From Aeromonas taiwanensis (GTDB lineage: Bacteria > Pseudomonadota > Gammaproteobacteria > Enterobacterales > Aeromonadaceae), in NCBI RefSeq assembly GCF_000820165.1, contig NZ_CDDD01000101.1, positions 62,001 to 126,000 of the forward strand: a stretch of 64,000 nucleotides of DNA, written 5' to 3'. A program made the translations under genes and the position numbers. Every line of letters begins with the position of its first letter. Position 1 is the stretch's first letter. This document shows positions 25,787-34,763 of this stretch, piece after piece. A model generated the notes under the pieces. That model saw nothing but the letters and a program-made list of their open reading frames with translations, was not told the DNA's origin and did not search any database.

Positions 25787-25838
25787 ACCCTTTTATCGAC
25801 CGGGCGCGACCGCCCGCTGCAACCCAACAGGATTGACT

Positions 25839-26132
25839 ATGTCTATTTACGATTTTGACGACGAACTGCCAGAAGAAGACGAACAGGATCAGCCGAAGAA
25901 AGCCGCCCCGGCCAAGAAAAAGGGCAAGCAGGTGCTGAACACCCAGGTCAACCTGAGCCCACGCGATGCCAGCCGCCTGAACGGCATGCACGTTGAGGCC
26001 ATCACCACCCTGGACGACGTCAGCCTGCCGAAGAACGTCATCTTCAAGGCCGGCCTCATCGCCCTGGGCGAGCTGGAAGCGACCAAGCGCGCCGACATCA
26101 TCGCCCGGGTCATCGCCGAGTCAGGCCGCTAA
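25839..26132 (+). CDS. Small charged hypothetical protein
   Basis: A 97-residue protein I do not recognise. Residues 5-20 are strongly acidic (DDELPEEDEQD) and residues 20-32 are basic (KKAAPAKKKGK). A compact-looking C-terminal part follows: NTQVNLSPRDASRLNGMHVEAIT and LPKNVIFKAGLIALGELEATKRADIIARVIAES, predicted helical. AGGA precedes the ATG. It follows yacL and ends at a strong terminator, so the two may form an operon. The C-terminal part looks somewhat like a ribbon-helix-helix module, but I cannot support that. Confidence 0.7.
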   Translation: MSIYDFDDELPEEDEQDQPKKAAPAKKKGKQVLNTQVNLSPRDASRLNGMHVEAITTLDDVSLPKNVIFKAGLIALGELEATKRADIIARVIAESGR

Positions 26133-26190
26133 GGCCCACGCTCACGCCGATGGCGAGACATGCCGACCCGGTCGTCAGACCTTGCAAAAA

Positions 26191-26216
26191 GCCGGAGCCC
26201 TGCTCCGGCTTTTTTT
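26191..26216 (+). terminator. Rho-independent terminator
   Basis: GCCGGAGC-CCT-GCTCCGGC followed by seven T, ending the yacL transcript. Confidence 0.95.
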
Positions 26217-26330
26217 ATGGTGCCGGAAGCGGGCTCACCGGCAGCCAGGGCTACGACCACGCTATTGACCCTTGTGTCATGGCGGGACGGCTCGTTAAGG
26301 TGCGTCCCCTCGAAGATCAAAGGAGACTCA

Positions 26331-27161
26331 ATGCTGCCACTTCCTGATTCCCTGATCTGGGCCGTACTGGCGCTGGCCGTGCTGCTCTGCCTGGTCCGCC
26401 AGCGCATCCCTGGCCTCTTCCTGCTTGGCATCGCCCTGCTCGGCGCGCTCTGGCTGGGCCGCATCACGCCGCTGGCCCTCACCGTCAGCGTCGCGGGCTT
26501 GCTGCTCGCCTGGCGTACCCCCGCCCTGCCCCAGCCCTGGCGCGGGATGGCCCTCGCGCTGGTGATGCTCTGGGCCATCGCCCTGACCCTGCACCTGGTC
26601 CCGGGTTTTGACAACTTGCGGGTGCTGGACAGGGTGCAGGCCGGCCCCGCCAGCGTGCCCTTCACCCTCTACCTCAACCTGGACAAGCCGCTCATCTTCT
26701 TCGGCCTGTTGCTGGCCTGGCCCACCCTGCTCGGCCCGGGAGGCCCCCTGCGCTGGCGACCACTTGCCCTGTTGCTGTTACCCCTGGCCGCCCTGCTGAT
26801 CGCCGCCTGGCAACTGGGCGCCCTCAAACCCGAGGTCGGCCTGCCCCGCTGGTGGTGGCTGTTCGCGTTCAACAACCTGTTGTTCACCTGCGTGGCGGAG
26901 GAGGCGCTGTTTCGGGGGGTTATCCAGCAGGCCATCACGACGCGCAGCCGTGCCTGGGCAGGCATCTGCGTCGCCAGTCTGCTGTTCGGGGCCGCGCACC
27001 TGGCTGGTGGCCCGCTGCTGGTGCTGTTCGCCACCCTGGCCGGCGCCTGCTATGGCCTGGCATTCCAGCTGAGCGGGCGGCTCGGCGTCGCCATCCTGCT
27101 CCACTTCCTGTTCAACCTCGCCCATCTGGCCCTGTTCACCTACCCGCTGGCCAGCCGCTGA
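26331..27161 (+). CDS. CPBP-family intramembrane metalloprotease
   Basis: A 276-residue membrane protein with about eight hydrophobic segments. The CPBP (Abi/CAAX protease) motifs are intact: EEALFRGVIQQ with the paired glutamates near residue 190, LFGAAHL with a histidine about 35 residues later, and HFLFNLAH near the C terminus. The ATG at 26331 follows AAAGGAG; the frame is open further upstream across a terminator, which I reject. Its substrate is unknown; no bacteriocin genes are adjacent. Confidence 0.88.
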   Translation: MLPLPDSLIWAVLALAVLLCLVRQRIPGLFLLGIALLGALWLGRITPLALTVSVAGLLLAWRTPALPQPWRGMALALVMLWAIALTLHLVPGFDNLRVLDRVQAGPASVPFTLYLNLDKPLIFFGLLLAWPTLLGPGGPLRWRPLALLLLPLAALLIAAWQLGALKPEVGLPRWWWLFAFNNLLFTCVAEEALFRGVIQQAITTRSRAWAGICVASLLFGAAHLAGGPLLVLFATLAGACYGLAFQLSGRLGVAILLHFLFNLAHLALFTYPLASR

Positions 27162-27181
27162 CAAGCCTCGGTTTCACGGAT

Positions 27182-27215
27182 AAAAAAATGCCCCGCACCG
27201 GCAGGTGCGGGGCAT
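27182..27215 (-). terminator. Terminator of the yggS-proC operon
   Basis: Stem ATGCCCCGCACC / GGTGCGGGGCAT with a four-base loop and seven A on the left, giving a U7 tail on the minus strand, just after the DUF4426 gene. It also receives the convergent CPBP transcript. Confidence 0.92.
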
Positions 27216-27233
27216 CTCGTCAGGCCCGGGGTG

Positions 27234-27653
27234 TCAGTCCACGTAGAAGGTCTGCTGGAAGGTCAGCGTCTGCTTCTGCCCCTCCCCCATGATCGTCAGG
27301 GTGAACTGGTAGGTGTCCTCGTTGCGATAGGGCAGCACCGCCAGGTAGTAGATGGAATCCCCCTCCTTCACCTCCTGAAACTGCAGGGTACGGAGTGTCC
27401 CGGTGAGGTTCTTGGCCTCGCCGCTGATCCCCACCGCCTGCGCCACCCCCTGCTTGTTTTGCACCGCGATGTTGACGATGCCGTTGTAGCGACTGCGCTC
27501 CAGACCATAGGCCTTGGCCACCTCGGGGGTGAGGAAGCTGGAGTTGAAGGCGCTGTAGTGCACCCGCCAGGGGCCCAGCTCCTTCATCTGTTCGGCCCGC
27601 ACCGGCAGCACCATCAGGAGTGCCAGCAGGCAGCTCATCCAGACTGTTTTCAT
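27234..27653 (-). CDS. DUF4426-family periplasmic protein
   Basis: A 139-residue exported protein. A signal peptide (MKTVWMSCLLALLMVLPVRA) precedes EQMKELGPWRVHYSAFNSSFL. The pattern of a short beta-rich domain, ending in GEGQKQTLTFQQTFYVD, matches DUF4426 proteins that follow yggU in related genera. The ATG at 27653 has AAGGA before it. It is the last gene of the yggS operon. Function unknown. Confidence 0.8.
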   Translation of the reverse strand: MKTVWMSCLLALLMVLPVRAEQMKELGPWRVHYSAFNSSFLTPEVAKAYGLERSRYNGIVNIAVQNKQGVAQAVGISGEAKNLTGTLRTLQFQEVKEGDSIYYLAVLPYRNEDTYQFTLTIMGEGQKQTLTFQQTFYVD

Positions 27654-27657
27654 GATG

Positions 27658-27966
27658 TCATCCTTCTCGTGTTCCACTCTCCAGCAGGGCGGCGATCTCG
27701 GCGGGGATCTGCCTCGGCGCCTCGATGGCAACCGTCTTGTGGCGACCCAGCTCCCCCCGCACGATGCGAACCTGCCCCTTGGCCACCTTGCACTGCTTGG
27801 CCAGGTACTTGATCAGGTGACTGTTGGCCTGACCATCCACCGGCGGCGCCGTGATGGCCACTTTCAACTCGTCCCCGTGCAATCCGACGATCTGATCCCG
27901 GCTTGCCTTGGGCTGGATCATGAGATGCAGCACAAGCTCGTTCCCTTCCCGCAGGACGGCTGGCAT
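27658..27966 (-). CDS. yggU: YggU, DUF167-family protein
   Basis: A 102-residue protein with [36 protein letters not shown] and [17 protein letters not shown], both typical of YggU. The ATG shares one base with the yggT stop (TGATG), indicating coupled translation. Function unknown. Confidence 0.9.
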   Translation of the reverse strand: MPAVLREGNELVLHLMIQPKASRDQIVGLHGDELKVAITAPPVDGQANSHLIKYLAKQCKVAKGQVRIVRGELGRHKTVAIEAPRQIPAEIAALLESGTREG

Positions 27967-28517
27967 CAGATCATCCACCACAGCTGACCGAACAGATCCC
28001 CCAACAGATAGTTTATGGCCTGCAGCGCGATGAAGGCGACCAGCACGGAGAGATCCAGCCCGCCCAGGGCCGGCAGGATGCGGCGGATCGGCGCCAGGAA
28101 GGGCTCGGTCAGCTGGTGCATCACGTATTCGATGGGGTTGCGGCCCTGGCTGACCCAGCTCAGGATGGCGCGGATCAACAGGATCCAGAAGATCATGGAG
28201 CCCGCCTTCTTCAGCACGGTGAGCGCCGCAAACAGGCTGAGGGTCAGCCAGTCGGTCAGCAGCACGTTCATGCTCTTGAGCAGCGCCAGCTTGGCGAAGG
28301 CGATGAGGAGCGCCAGCAGCACCGAGGCCATGTCCAGCCCGCCAAAGCCGGGAATGACGCGACGCAGAGGCACCACCAGCGGATTGGTCAGCTTGACCAC
28401 CATCTGGCTCATGGGGTTGTAGAAGTCGGCGCGGGCCCACTGCAACCAGACCCGCAGCAGCACCACCATGAGGTAGAGATCAAAAACCGTGTTAATCAAA
28501 AAGTAAGCCGTGTTCAT
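27966..28517 (-). CDS. yggT: YggT-family inner-membrane protein
   Basis: A 183-residue protein with four hydrophobic segments arranged as two YggT repeats. Each repeat has a proline-rich loop: [29 protein letters not shown] and a similar [19 protein letters not shown]. It lies 24 bp after proC and overlaps yggU. A role in osmotic or membrane homeostasis has been suggested for the family; nothing in this sequence proves it. Confidence 0.92.
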   Translation of the reverse strand: MNTAYFLINTVFDLYLMVVLLRVWLQWARADFYNPMSQMVVKLTNPLVVPLRRVIPGFGGLDMASVLLALLIAFAKLALLKSMNVLLTDWLTLSLFAALTVLKKAGSMIFWILLIRAILSWVSQGRNPIEYVMHQLTEPFLAPIRRILPALGGLDLSVLVAFIALQAINYLLGDLFGQLWWMI

Positions 28518-28541
28518 CCGGGCTCCTTGCTCAAAGAGGGT

Positions 28542-29366
28542 TCAAAAAAGGGTTTCCATCTCGCCGGCCCGGGTAACGGCCGCCTGCATGGCACGCGCGG
28601 TCAGCGGCATCAGCCCCTGCTCCTGGAATGTCTTGACGGCTTCGGCCGTGGTGCCGCCCTTGCTGGTCACCTGCTCGCGCAGGGTCTGCAGCGACAGATC
28701 GGGATTCTGCGCCACCATGGCGGCAGCCCCCAGCGCCGTCTGCTGTACCAGCAGGCGGGCCTGCTCCGGTGTAAAGCCCATGGCCTCCGCCTCTTCGGCA
28801 ATCGCCTGCATGAACAGGAAGAAGTAGGCCGGGGCACTGCCCGCCGCCGCGATGACGCCGTTGATACCGGACTCCTGCTCCACCCAGAGGGTCTTGCCCA
28901 CCGACTGCATCATCTGCTCGGCAAAGTCGCGATCGGCCTGCTCGATGCCTGACGGCGCGTAGAGCCCCGTCATCCCCAGCCCCAGCAGGGAGGGGGTGTT
29001 GGGCATGGTGCGGATGATGCGGCCATGGCCCCCCGCCATCTCCTGCAACCGCTCAACCCGGATGCCGGCGGCGATGGAGACGAGCAGCTTGCCTTCCAGC
29101 GACCCGAGTTTGGCTACCAGCGCGGCCAGCATGCCCGCCATCAGCTGGGGTTTGACCGCCAGTACGATCACTTCGGCCTCGCGGGCCGCCTCGGCATTGT
29201 CCTGGGTGATGCGAATGCCGAACTGGCTGGCCAGTTCGTCAAGCTTGGGCCGGCTGGGGTTGGCCGCGATGATACGTTCAGCCGGATAGCCAGCCTGGAT
29301 CAGGCCTGCGATGATACTGCGGCTCATGTTGCCTGCGCCGATGAAGGCCAGCACTCTGTGTTGCAT
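28542..29366 (-). CDS. proC: Pyrroline-5-carboxylate reductase
   Basis: A 274-residue enzyme catalysing the last step of proline synthesis with NAD(P)H. The Rossmann motif is FIGAGNMSRSIIAGL. VLAVKPQ near residue 75 and IRTMPNTPSLLGLGMTGL are conserved. The C-terminal GSAPAYFFLFMQA and VTSKGGTTAEA motifs complete the active site. The upstream frame is open, but MQHRVLAFIG at 29366 gives the family N terminus. It lies 136 bp after yggS. Confidence 0.96.
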   Translation of the reverse strand: MQHRVLAFIGAGNMSRSIIAGLIQAGYPAERIIAANPSRPKLDELASQFGIRITQDNAEAAREAEVIVLAVKPQLMAGMLAALVAKLGSLEGKLLVSIAAGIRVERLQEMAGGHGRIIRTMPNTPSLLGLGMTGLYAPSGIEQADRDFAEQMMQSVGKTLWVEQESGINGVIAAAGSAPAYFFLFMQAIAEEAEAMGFTPEQARLLVQQTALGAAAMVAQNPDLSLQTLREQVTSKGGTTAEAVKTFQEQGLMPLTARAMQAAVTRAGEMETLF

Positions 29367-29502
29367 CACTCTCTCCTGTCGCAGGGGTGAAGGGGACTGC
29401 CGTGCCTGCCCGCTCCGGCGGCAACGTGGCGTACCATCCCGCACTCCTCATTGATGATATGAATGGGGAGCCCGCGCATCCTGGTGCGAGCCCTTGTCTG
29501 TG

Positions 29503-30210
29503 TCATGCCTGTGAATAGTCGCGGGCGCCGAAGATGGCGGTACCGACCCGCACCATGGTGCTGCCATGGGCGATGGCGAGCTCGAGGTCCTCGGTCATGC
29601 CCATCGAAAGGGTGTCGACGCTCGGATATTGTTGCGCAAGCTCGGTGAACAGAGCCTGCATGCGCGCCATCTGGGCAGCGAGGACCACCTGGTCCCGGGT
29701 GTGCTCCGGAATGGCCATCAGACCGCGCAGCACCAGCCGCTCGCTGCGGGCCACCAGGGCGGCCAGACGGAAAATCTCTTGCTCCGACGTACCGGATTTG
29801 CTGCTCTCTCCGCTAATATTGATTTGCAGACAGACATTTAGCGGTGCCAACCCGGCAGGACGCTGGCTGTTGAGCCGCTCGATGAGCTTGTCGCGATCGA
29901 CGCTTTGCACCCAGTCGAACCGCTCCGCCACCAGTTTGGACTTGTTCGATTGCAGCGGGCCGATAAAGTGCCACTCTATGTCTGTACAGGCGGCCTGCTC
30001 GCGCAGGGTATCTATCTTGAGCGCCGCCTCCTGGGCATAGGATTCGCCAAAGCGCCGTTGTCCGGCGGCATAGGCGGCCTGGATGTCCACCAGCGGCTTG
30101 GTCTTGCTGACCGCAAGCAACTGGATGTGATCGGCGCCACGGCCGACGCGCCGGGCGGCCTCTACAATACGTTCCTTTACCTGAAGCAGGTGCTGGGCAA
30201 TCTGGCTCAT
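29503..30210 (-). CDS. yggS: YggS/PLPBP, pyridoxal-phosphate homeostasis protein
   Basis: A 235-residue alanine-racemase-fold protein without known catalysis. The PLP lysine is in LLAVSKTKPLVDI near residue 36. GESYAQEA, HFIGPLQSNKSK and the C-terminal SMGMTEDLELAIAHGSTMVRVG are standard. It is divergent from pilT with only 39 bp between their starts, and heads the proC operon. Confidence 0.95.
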   Translation of the reverse strand: MSQIAQHLLQVKERIVEAARRVGRGADHIQLLAVSKTKPLVDIQAAYAAGQRRFGESYAQEAALKIDTLREQAACTDIEWHFIGPLQSNKSKLVAERFDWVQSVDRDKLIERLNSQRPAGLAPLNVCLQINISGESSKSGTSEQEIFRLAALVARSERLVLRGLMAIPEHTRDQVVLAAQMARMQALFTELAQQYPSVDTLSMGMTEDLELAIAHGSTMVRVGTAIFGARDYSQA

Positions 30211-30249
30211 ATTTCGTTCGTGATCTTGTGATGGGAGAATAACAAATCT

Positions 30250-31284
30250 ATGGATATCACAGAGTTATTGGCATTCAGTGTAAAGCATAAGGCCTCGGAT
30301 CTACACCTCTCCGCCGGGGTTCCTCCGATGATCAGGGTTGACGGAGAGGTTCGCAAGATCAATTTGCCCGCCCTGGAACACCGGGAAGTTCACGCCCTCA
30401 TCTACGACATCATGAACGACCACCAGCGCAAGGAGCTGGAGGAGAACTTCGAAGTGGACTTCTCCTTCGAGGTGCCCGGCATGGCGCGTTTCCGGGTCAA
30501 CGCCTTCCAGCAGGCCCGCGGTTCGGGCGCGGTGTTTCGGACCATCCCGAGCACTGTCCTGACCCTGGACGATCTGGAGGCCCCGAGGATATTCAAGCAG
30601 ATAGCTGAATTTCCCCGCGGCCTGGTGCTGGTGACCGGACCGACCGGCTCGGGCAAATCCACCACCCTGGCGGCCATGGTCGATTACATCAACGACAACT
30701 TCCACCACCACATCCTCACCATCGAGGATCCCATCGAATTCGTGCACGAGAACAAGCGCTGCCTGGTCAATCAGCGGGAGGTGCACCGCGACACCAAGAG
30801 CTTCAGCAATGCCCTGCGCTCGGCCCTGCGTGAAGACCCGGACATCATACTGGTGGGGGAAATGCGCGACCTCGAGACCATTCGCCTCGCCATGACGGCG
30901 GCCGAAACCGGTCATCTGGTGTTTGGCACCCTGCATACCTCCTCGGCGGCCAAGACCATAGACCGTATCATCGACGTCTTCCCGGGCTCGGAGAAAGACA
31001 TGGTGCGCTCCATGCTCTCCGAATCCCTGCGGGCGGTCATCTCCCAGACCCTGCTCAAGCGGATCGGCGGCGGCCGGGTGGCGGCCCACGAGATCATGAT
31101 GGGCATCCCGGCGGTGCGAAACCTCATCCGGGAAGACAAGGTGGCCCAGCTCTACTCCGTCATCCAGACCGGGATGACCCACGGCATGCAGACCATGGAT
31201 CAGAGCCTCAAGCAGCTCGTCAATCGGGGCATAGTCGCCGCCCTCGATGCCAAGGCCAAGGCGGTCGATCCCAACACCATTTAA
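30250..31284 (+). CDS. pilT: PilT, type IV pilus retraction ATPase
   Basis: A 344-residue hexameric AAA-like ATPase. Walker A is GPTGSGKSTT near residue 133. The Asp box EDPIEF, the His box and the C-terminal AVRNLIRED motif (a variant of the retraction-specific AIRNLIRE) are present. It is followed 23 bp later by pilU. Divergent yggS is the usual neighbour in pseudomonads and vibrios. It drives twitching and DNA uptake retraction. Confidence 0.97.
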   Translation: MDITELLAFSVKHKASDLHLSAGVPPMIRVDGEVRKINLPALEHREVHALIYDIMNDHQRKELEENFEVDFSFEVPGMARFRVNAFQQARGSGAVFRTIPSTVLTLDDLEAPRIFKQIAEFPRGLVLVTGPTGSGKSTTLAAMVDYINDNFHHHILTIEDPIEFVHENKRCLVNQREVHRDTKSFSNALRSALREDPDIILVGEMRDLETIRLAMTAAETGHLVFGTLHTSSAAKTIDRIIDVFPGSEKDMVRSMLSESLRAVISQTLLKRIGGGRVAAHEIMMGIPAVRNLIREDKVAQLYSVIQTGMTHGMQTMDQSLKQLVNRGIVAALDAKAKAVDPNTI

Positions 31285-31307
31285 GCCAGCACACCCAAGG
31301 AGACGCT

Positions 31308-32417
31308 ATGAACATGGATGTTCTGCTCGCAGCACTGGTTGAACAGAAGGGCTCGGATCTCTTCATCACCGTCGATGCCCCTCCCACCCTCAAGGTGAAC
31401 GGGCGCTTCGTCCCCCTCGGCGATAAACCGCTGGACAGGGAAGCGGCGCTGGCCCTGGTCAAGGAGAGTCTGGATCAGGCCCACTTTGAGCACTACACCC
31501 GCACCCGGGAGGCCAACTGCGCCATCCAGCGGGCAGCCCTCGGCCGGTTCCGGGTCAGCGCCTTCTGGCAGCAGGATATGCCGGGCATGGTGCTGCGCCG
31601 CATCGAGACCAAGATCCCCACCTTTGACGAGCTGATGCTGCCCTCCATACTGCAGGACGTCGTCATGGCCAAGCGCGGGCTGGTGCTGTTCGTCGGGGCC
31701 ACGGGCGCCGGCAAGTCCACCACCCAGGCGGCCATGATCGGTTACCGCAACCAGCACGGCGAGGGCCACATCCTGACGGTGGAGGATCCGGTGGAATTCG
31801 TCCATCAGCACGATCGCTGCCTGGTGACCCAGCGGGAGGTGGGGATAGACACCGAATCCTTCGACACAGCGCTCAAGAACTCCCTGCGCCAGGCGCCGGA
31901 CGTCATCCTCCTCGGCGAGATCCGCTCCCAGGAGACCATGGAGTTCGCCATCCAGTTCGCCGAGACCGGTCACCTCTGCCTCGCCACCCTGCACGCCAAC
32001 AACGCCAACCAGGCACTCGATCGCATTCTCCACCTGGTGCCGCAGGAGAAGCACCGCCAGTTCCTGTTCGATCTCTCCTTCAACTTGCGCGCCATCGTCG
32101 CACAGCAGCTGCTGCCCGCCGTCCATGGGCAACGCCGCGTCGCCGCCTTCGAGATCCTGCTCAACACGCCTCTCATCACCGACATCATCCGCAAGGGGGA
32201 GATGCAGCGGCTCAAGGAGGTGATGACCAAATCCAGCGAACTCGGCATGCAGACCTTCGATCAGGCGCTGTTCACCCTGTTCTGCGCCGGCCAAATTGGC
32301 TACAGTGAGGCCCTTGCCCATGCCGACTCCGCCAATGACCTGCGGCTGCTCATCAAGCTGTCCGGTCGCGAGCAACTGGGAGCCGGCACACTCGACAACG
32401 TCACCCTGGATGAATGA
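31308..32417 (+). CDS. pilU: PilU, accessory type IV pilus retraction ATPase
   Basis: A 369-residue PilT homologue. Walker A is VGATGAGKSTTQAAM near residue 130, and EDPVEFVHQHDRCLVTQREV follows. The N terminus MNMDVLLAALVEQKGSDLFITVDAPPTLKVNG fits PilU. AAGGAG precedes the ATG. The AIRNLIRE-type element is replaced by LNTPLITDIIRKGEM, as in PilU. It helps PilT retract. Confidence 0.95.
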   Translation: MNMDVLLAALVEQKGSDLFITVDAPPTLKVNGRFVPLGDKPLDREAALALVKESLDQAHFEHYTRTREANCAIQRAALGRFRVSAFWQQDMPGMVLRRIETKIPTFDELMLPSILQDVVMAKRGLVLFVGATGAGKSTTQAAMIGYRNQHGEGHILTVEDPVEFVHQHDRCLVTQREVGIDTESFDTALKNSLRQAPDVILLGEIRSQETMEFAIQFAETGHLCLATLHANNANQALDRILHLVPQEKHRQFLFDLSFNLRAIVAQQLLPAVHGQRRVAAFEILLNTPLITDIIRKGEMQRLKEVMTKSSELGMQTFDQALFTLFCAGQIGYSEALAHADSANDLRLLIKLSGREQLGAGTLDNVTLDE

Positions 32418-32450
32418 GGGGGCGTCCGTCACCGCAATGAAAGGAGAGTT

Positions 32451-33224
32451 ATGCTGATTGTGGTTTCCCCGGCCAAGACGCTGGATTACGAGTCGCCTCT
32501 GGTGACGTCCCGTTTCACCCAACCCGAGCTGCTGGACCACTCCGCCGAGCTGATAACGCGGGCCCGCGAGCTGAGCCCGGACCAGATCGCCAGCCTGATG
32601 AAGATCAGCGACAAGCTGGCCGGCCTCAACGCTGCCCGGTTTGCTGAGTGGCAGCCGGACTTCACCCCGGCCAATGCCCGCCAGGCCTTGCTGGCCTTCA
32701 AGGGGGATGTCTACACCGGGCTCGCGGTGGACGACTTCAGCGACGGTGATCTCGACTTCGCCCAGAACCATCTGCGTATGCTCTCCGGCCTGTACGGGGT
32801 ACTGCGCCCGCTGGACCTGATGATGCCCTATCGCCTTGAGATGGGCATTCGCCTGGACAACGCTCGTGGCAAGGATCTCTACCAGTTCTGGGGCGACATC
32901 ATCACTGCGCACCTGAACAAGGCGCTGGCGGCCCAGGGGGACGACGTGCTGATCAACCTCGCCTCTGACGAATATTTCAAATCGGTACGCCCGAAATCCC
33001 TGCAGGGGCGCATCGTCACGCCGGTGTTCAAGGACGAGAAGAACGGCCAGTTCAAGATCATCAGCTTCTACGCCAAGAAGGCGCGCGGCATGATGGCCCG
33101 CCACATCATCAAGCACCGCCTGACCAGGGTGGAGCAGCTGACGGGCTTCGACGCCGAAGGCTACTACTTCGTGCCGGAAGAGTCCGATGCCAGCACGCTG
33201 ATGTTCAAGCGCGCTGAAAATTAA
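32451..33224 (+). CDS. yaaA: YaaA, peroxide-stress protein (DUF328)
   Basis: A 257-residue protein. [36 protein letters not shown] and [14 protein letters not shown] are the recognised YaaA motifs. Length matches the E. coli protein (258). In E. coli it limits free iron under H2O2 stress through OxyR. AAAGGAGAG precedes the ATG. It follows pilU by 33 bp and is probably in the same transcript, which is an unusual neighbour pair. Confidence 0.95.
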   Translation: MLIVVSPAKTLDYESPLVTSRFTQPELLDHSAELITRARELSPDQIASLMKISDKLAGLNAARFAEWQPDFTPANARQALLAFKGDVYTGLAVDDFSDGDLDFAQNHLRMLSGLYGVLRPLDLMMPYRLEMGIRLDNARGKDLYQFWGDIITAHLNKALAAQGDDVLINLASDEYFKSVRPKSLQGRIVTPVFKDEKNGQFKIISFYAKKARGMMARHIIKHRLTRVEQLTGFDAEGYYFVPEESDASTLMFKRAEN

Positions 33225-33300
33225 TTACAAACGGAGGGAACCAAGTCAGGGATCCTCGGGTCTGACTCTGTGAATCCTCTGTTGTAAGCACTTTTTGTTG

Positions 33301-33326
33301 GCCGACGTTCATGCGTCGGCTTTTTT
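33301..33326 (+). terminator. Terminator after yaaA
   Basis: GCCGACG-TTCATG-CGTCGGC followed by six T. Confidence 0.92.
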
Positions 33327-33370
33327 CTGCCCGCTGCATCCCGGTGCTGGCCCGCCCGGCAGCAGGCAGC

Positions 33371-33395
33371 AAAACGGCCATCCGAGGATGGCCGT
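33371..33395 (-). terminator. Terminator downstream of srmB
   Basis: Stem ACGGCCATCC / GGATGGCCGT, two-base centre, with AAA on the left giving a short U tail on the minus strand. Confidence 0.8.
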
Positions 33396-33415
33396 TGCAG
33401 CTGCGTTCTGGGGCA

Positions 33416-34636
33416 TTACTTCTTTTTCTTCTTCGCCGACTTCTTGGCATCCTTCGGCTTTTTCTTCTTCACCGGCACTCGCGCCTCCTTGTGCTTGGGG
33501 CGCAGCTCGTCGATCACCCGGCGCTTGAGGCGCTCCTCGGTGTAGCGTTCGATCTTGGCCACCATGGCCATGTCGTGGGCTTCCACCAGGCTGATGGCGC
33601 AGCCGCGGTTGCCGGCACGGCCGGTACGGCCGATGCGGTGCACATAGACATCGGCGCCGTAGGGCATGTCGTAGTTGATGACATGACTGACGTTCGGCAG
33701 ATCGATGCCACGGGCGGCCACGTCGGTGGCGATGAGGAAGGGCACCTCCCCTTCATGGAACTTGCGGATCGACTCGATGCGCTTGGCCTGCTCCATCTCG
33801 CCGCGGATCCAGGCGCAGGGCACGCCCGCCGCCTGCAGCTGGCCGGAGAGCTCCGCCAATCGCTCGCGGGTCTTGACGAAGATGATGGCCTTCTGGGTTT
33901 CCGGGTTCTTCAGGATGTGCACCAGCAGGGCCAGCTTGTGGGCGGCGTCGTCCGCCAGGTGGACCCACTGGGTGATGGGGCGGCGTTCGCTGCGGGGCGG
34001 CTCGGCGTGCAGCTCGACCGGATCTTTGAGGATCTCGCTCGCAAACTTCTCGAGACCGGCCCCTTCCAGAGTGGCGGAGAAGAGCATGGTGTGCTTGCGG
34101 TAGCGCGCCTCTTCCACGATGCGGTTCACGTCCTTGATGAAGCCCATGTCCAGCATGCGGTCCGCTTCATCCAGCACCAGCACCTCGATGTCGTGGCTCT
34201 CGAACTCCTCTTTCTCGATGTACTCGAGCAGACGGCCCGGGGTCGCCACCACGATGTCGGTGGTCTTGGTCAGGGCGGGCAGCTGCTCTTCGTGGCTCAC
34301 ACCGCCGATGATGGTCTCGATGCTGAGATGGGTGTGCACCGCCAGCGCCTTGGCGTGGGCGCTCACCTGCAGTGCCAGCTCGCGGGTCGGGGTCAGGATC
34401 AGCATGCGGCAGGGGCCCGGCTTGCGGCGCGGGAAATCCAGCAGGTGCTGCATGGCCGGCAACAGGAAGGCGGCGGTCTTGCCGGTCCCCGTCGGGGCGG
34501 ATGCCAGAATATCGCGGCCGTCCAGGGCTGGCTCCAGCACCATCTGCTGGATGGTGGTGGGGCGGGTGAATCCCATCTCGGCCAAGGCCCGGCTGAGGGC
34601 TGGATTCAGGTCGAAATCATCAAAGGACTGGCTCAT
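33416..34636 (-). CDS. srmB: SrmB, DEAD-box RNA helicase of ribosome assembly
   Basis: A 406-residue ATP-dependent RNA helicase. The Q motif region MGFTRPTTIQQM, Walker A APTGTGKTAAF, DEAD box VLDEADRMLD, SAT motif and HRIGRTGRAG are all present. The C-terminal tail is lysine-rich (KKKKPKDAKKSAKKKKK), a likely RNA-binding extension. Divergent trmN6 is the same neighbour as in E. coli, which supports SrmB over RhlE or other paralogues. Confidence 0.9.
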   Translation of the reverse strand: MSQSFDDFDLNPALSRALAEMGFTRPTTIQQMVLEPALDGRDILASAPTGTGKTAAFLLPAMQHLLDFPRRKPGPCRMLILTPTRELALQVSAHAKALAVHTHLSIETIIGGVSHEEQLPALTKTTDIVVATPGRLLEYIEKEEFESHDIEVLVLDEADRMLDMGFIKDVNRIVEEARYRKHTMLFSATLEGAGLEKFASEILKDPVELHAEPPRSERRPITQWVHLADDAAHKLALLVHILKNPETQKAIIFVKTRERLAELSGQLQAAGVPCAWIRGEMEQAKRIESIRKFHEGEVPFLIATDVAARGIDLPNVSHVINYDMPYGADVYVHRIGRTGRAGNRGCAISLVEAHDMAMVAKIERYTEERLKRRVIDELRPKHKEARVPVKKKKPKDAKKSAKKKKK

Positions 34637-34763
34637 GGCAATACTCGGTCATTAAGGAAACGGCAGATTATAGGCGATTATGTCGTCGGCTCCTATGGTG
34701 ACTGTGTCTTAGCCGCTATAATCGCCGACCATTTTCTGCGGGCAGGCACAGGACGGGAGCCGG

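Noticed and set aside
31281-33116. 611-codon minus-strand frame over pilU and yaaA
   Set aside because: Shadow of pilU/yaaA, which have complete motifs and good ribosome-binding sites.
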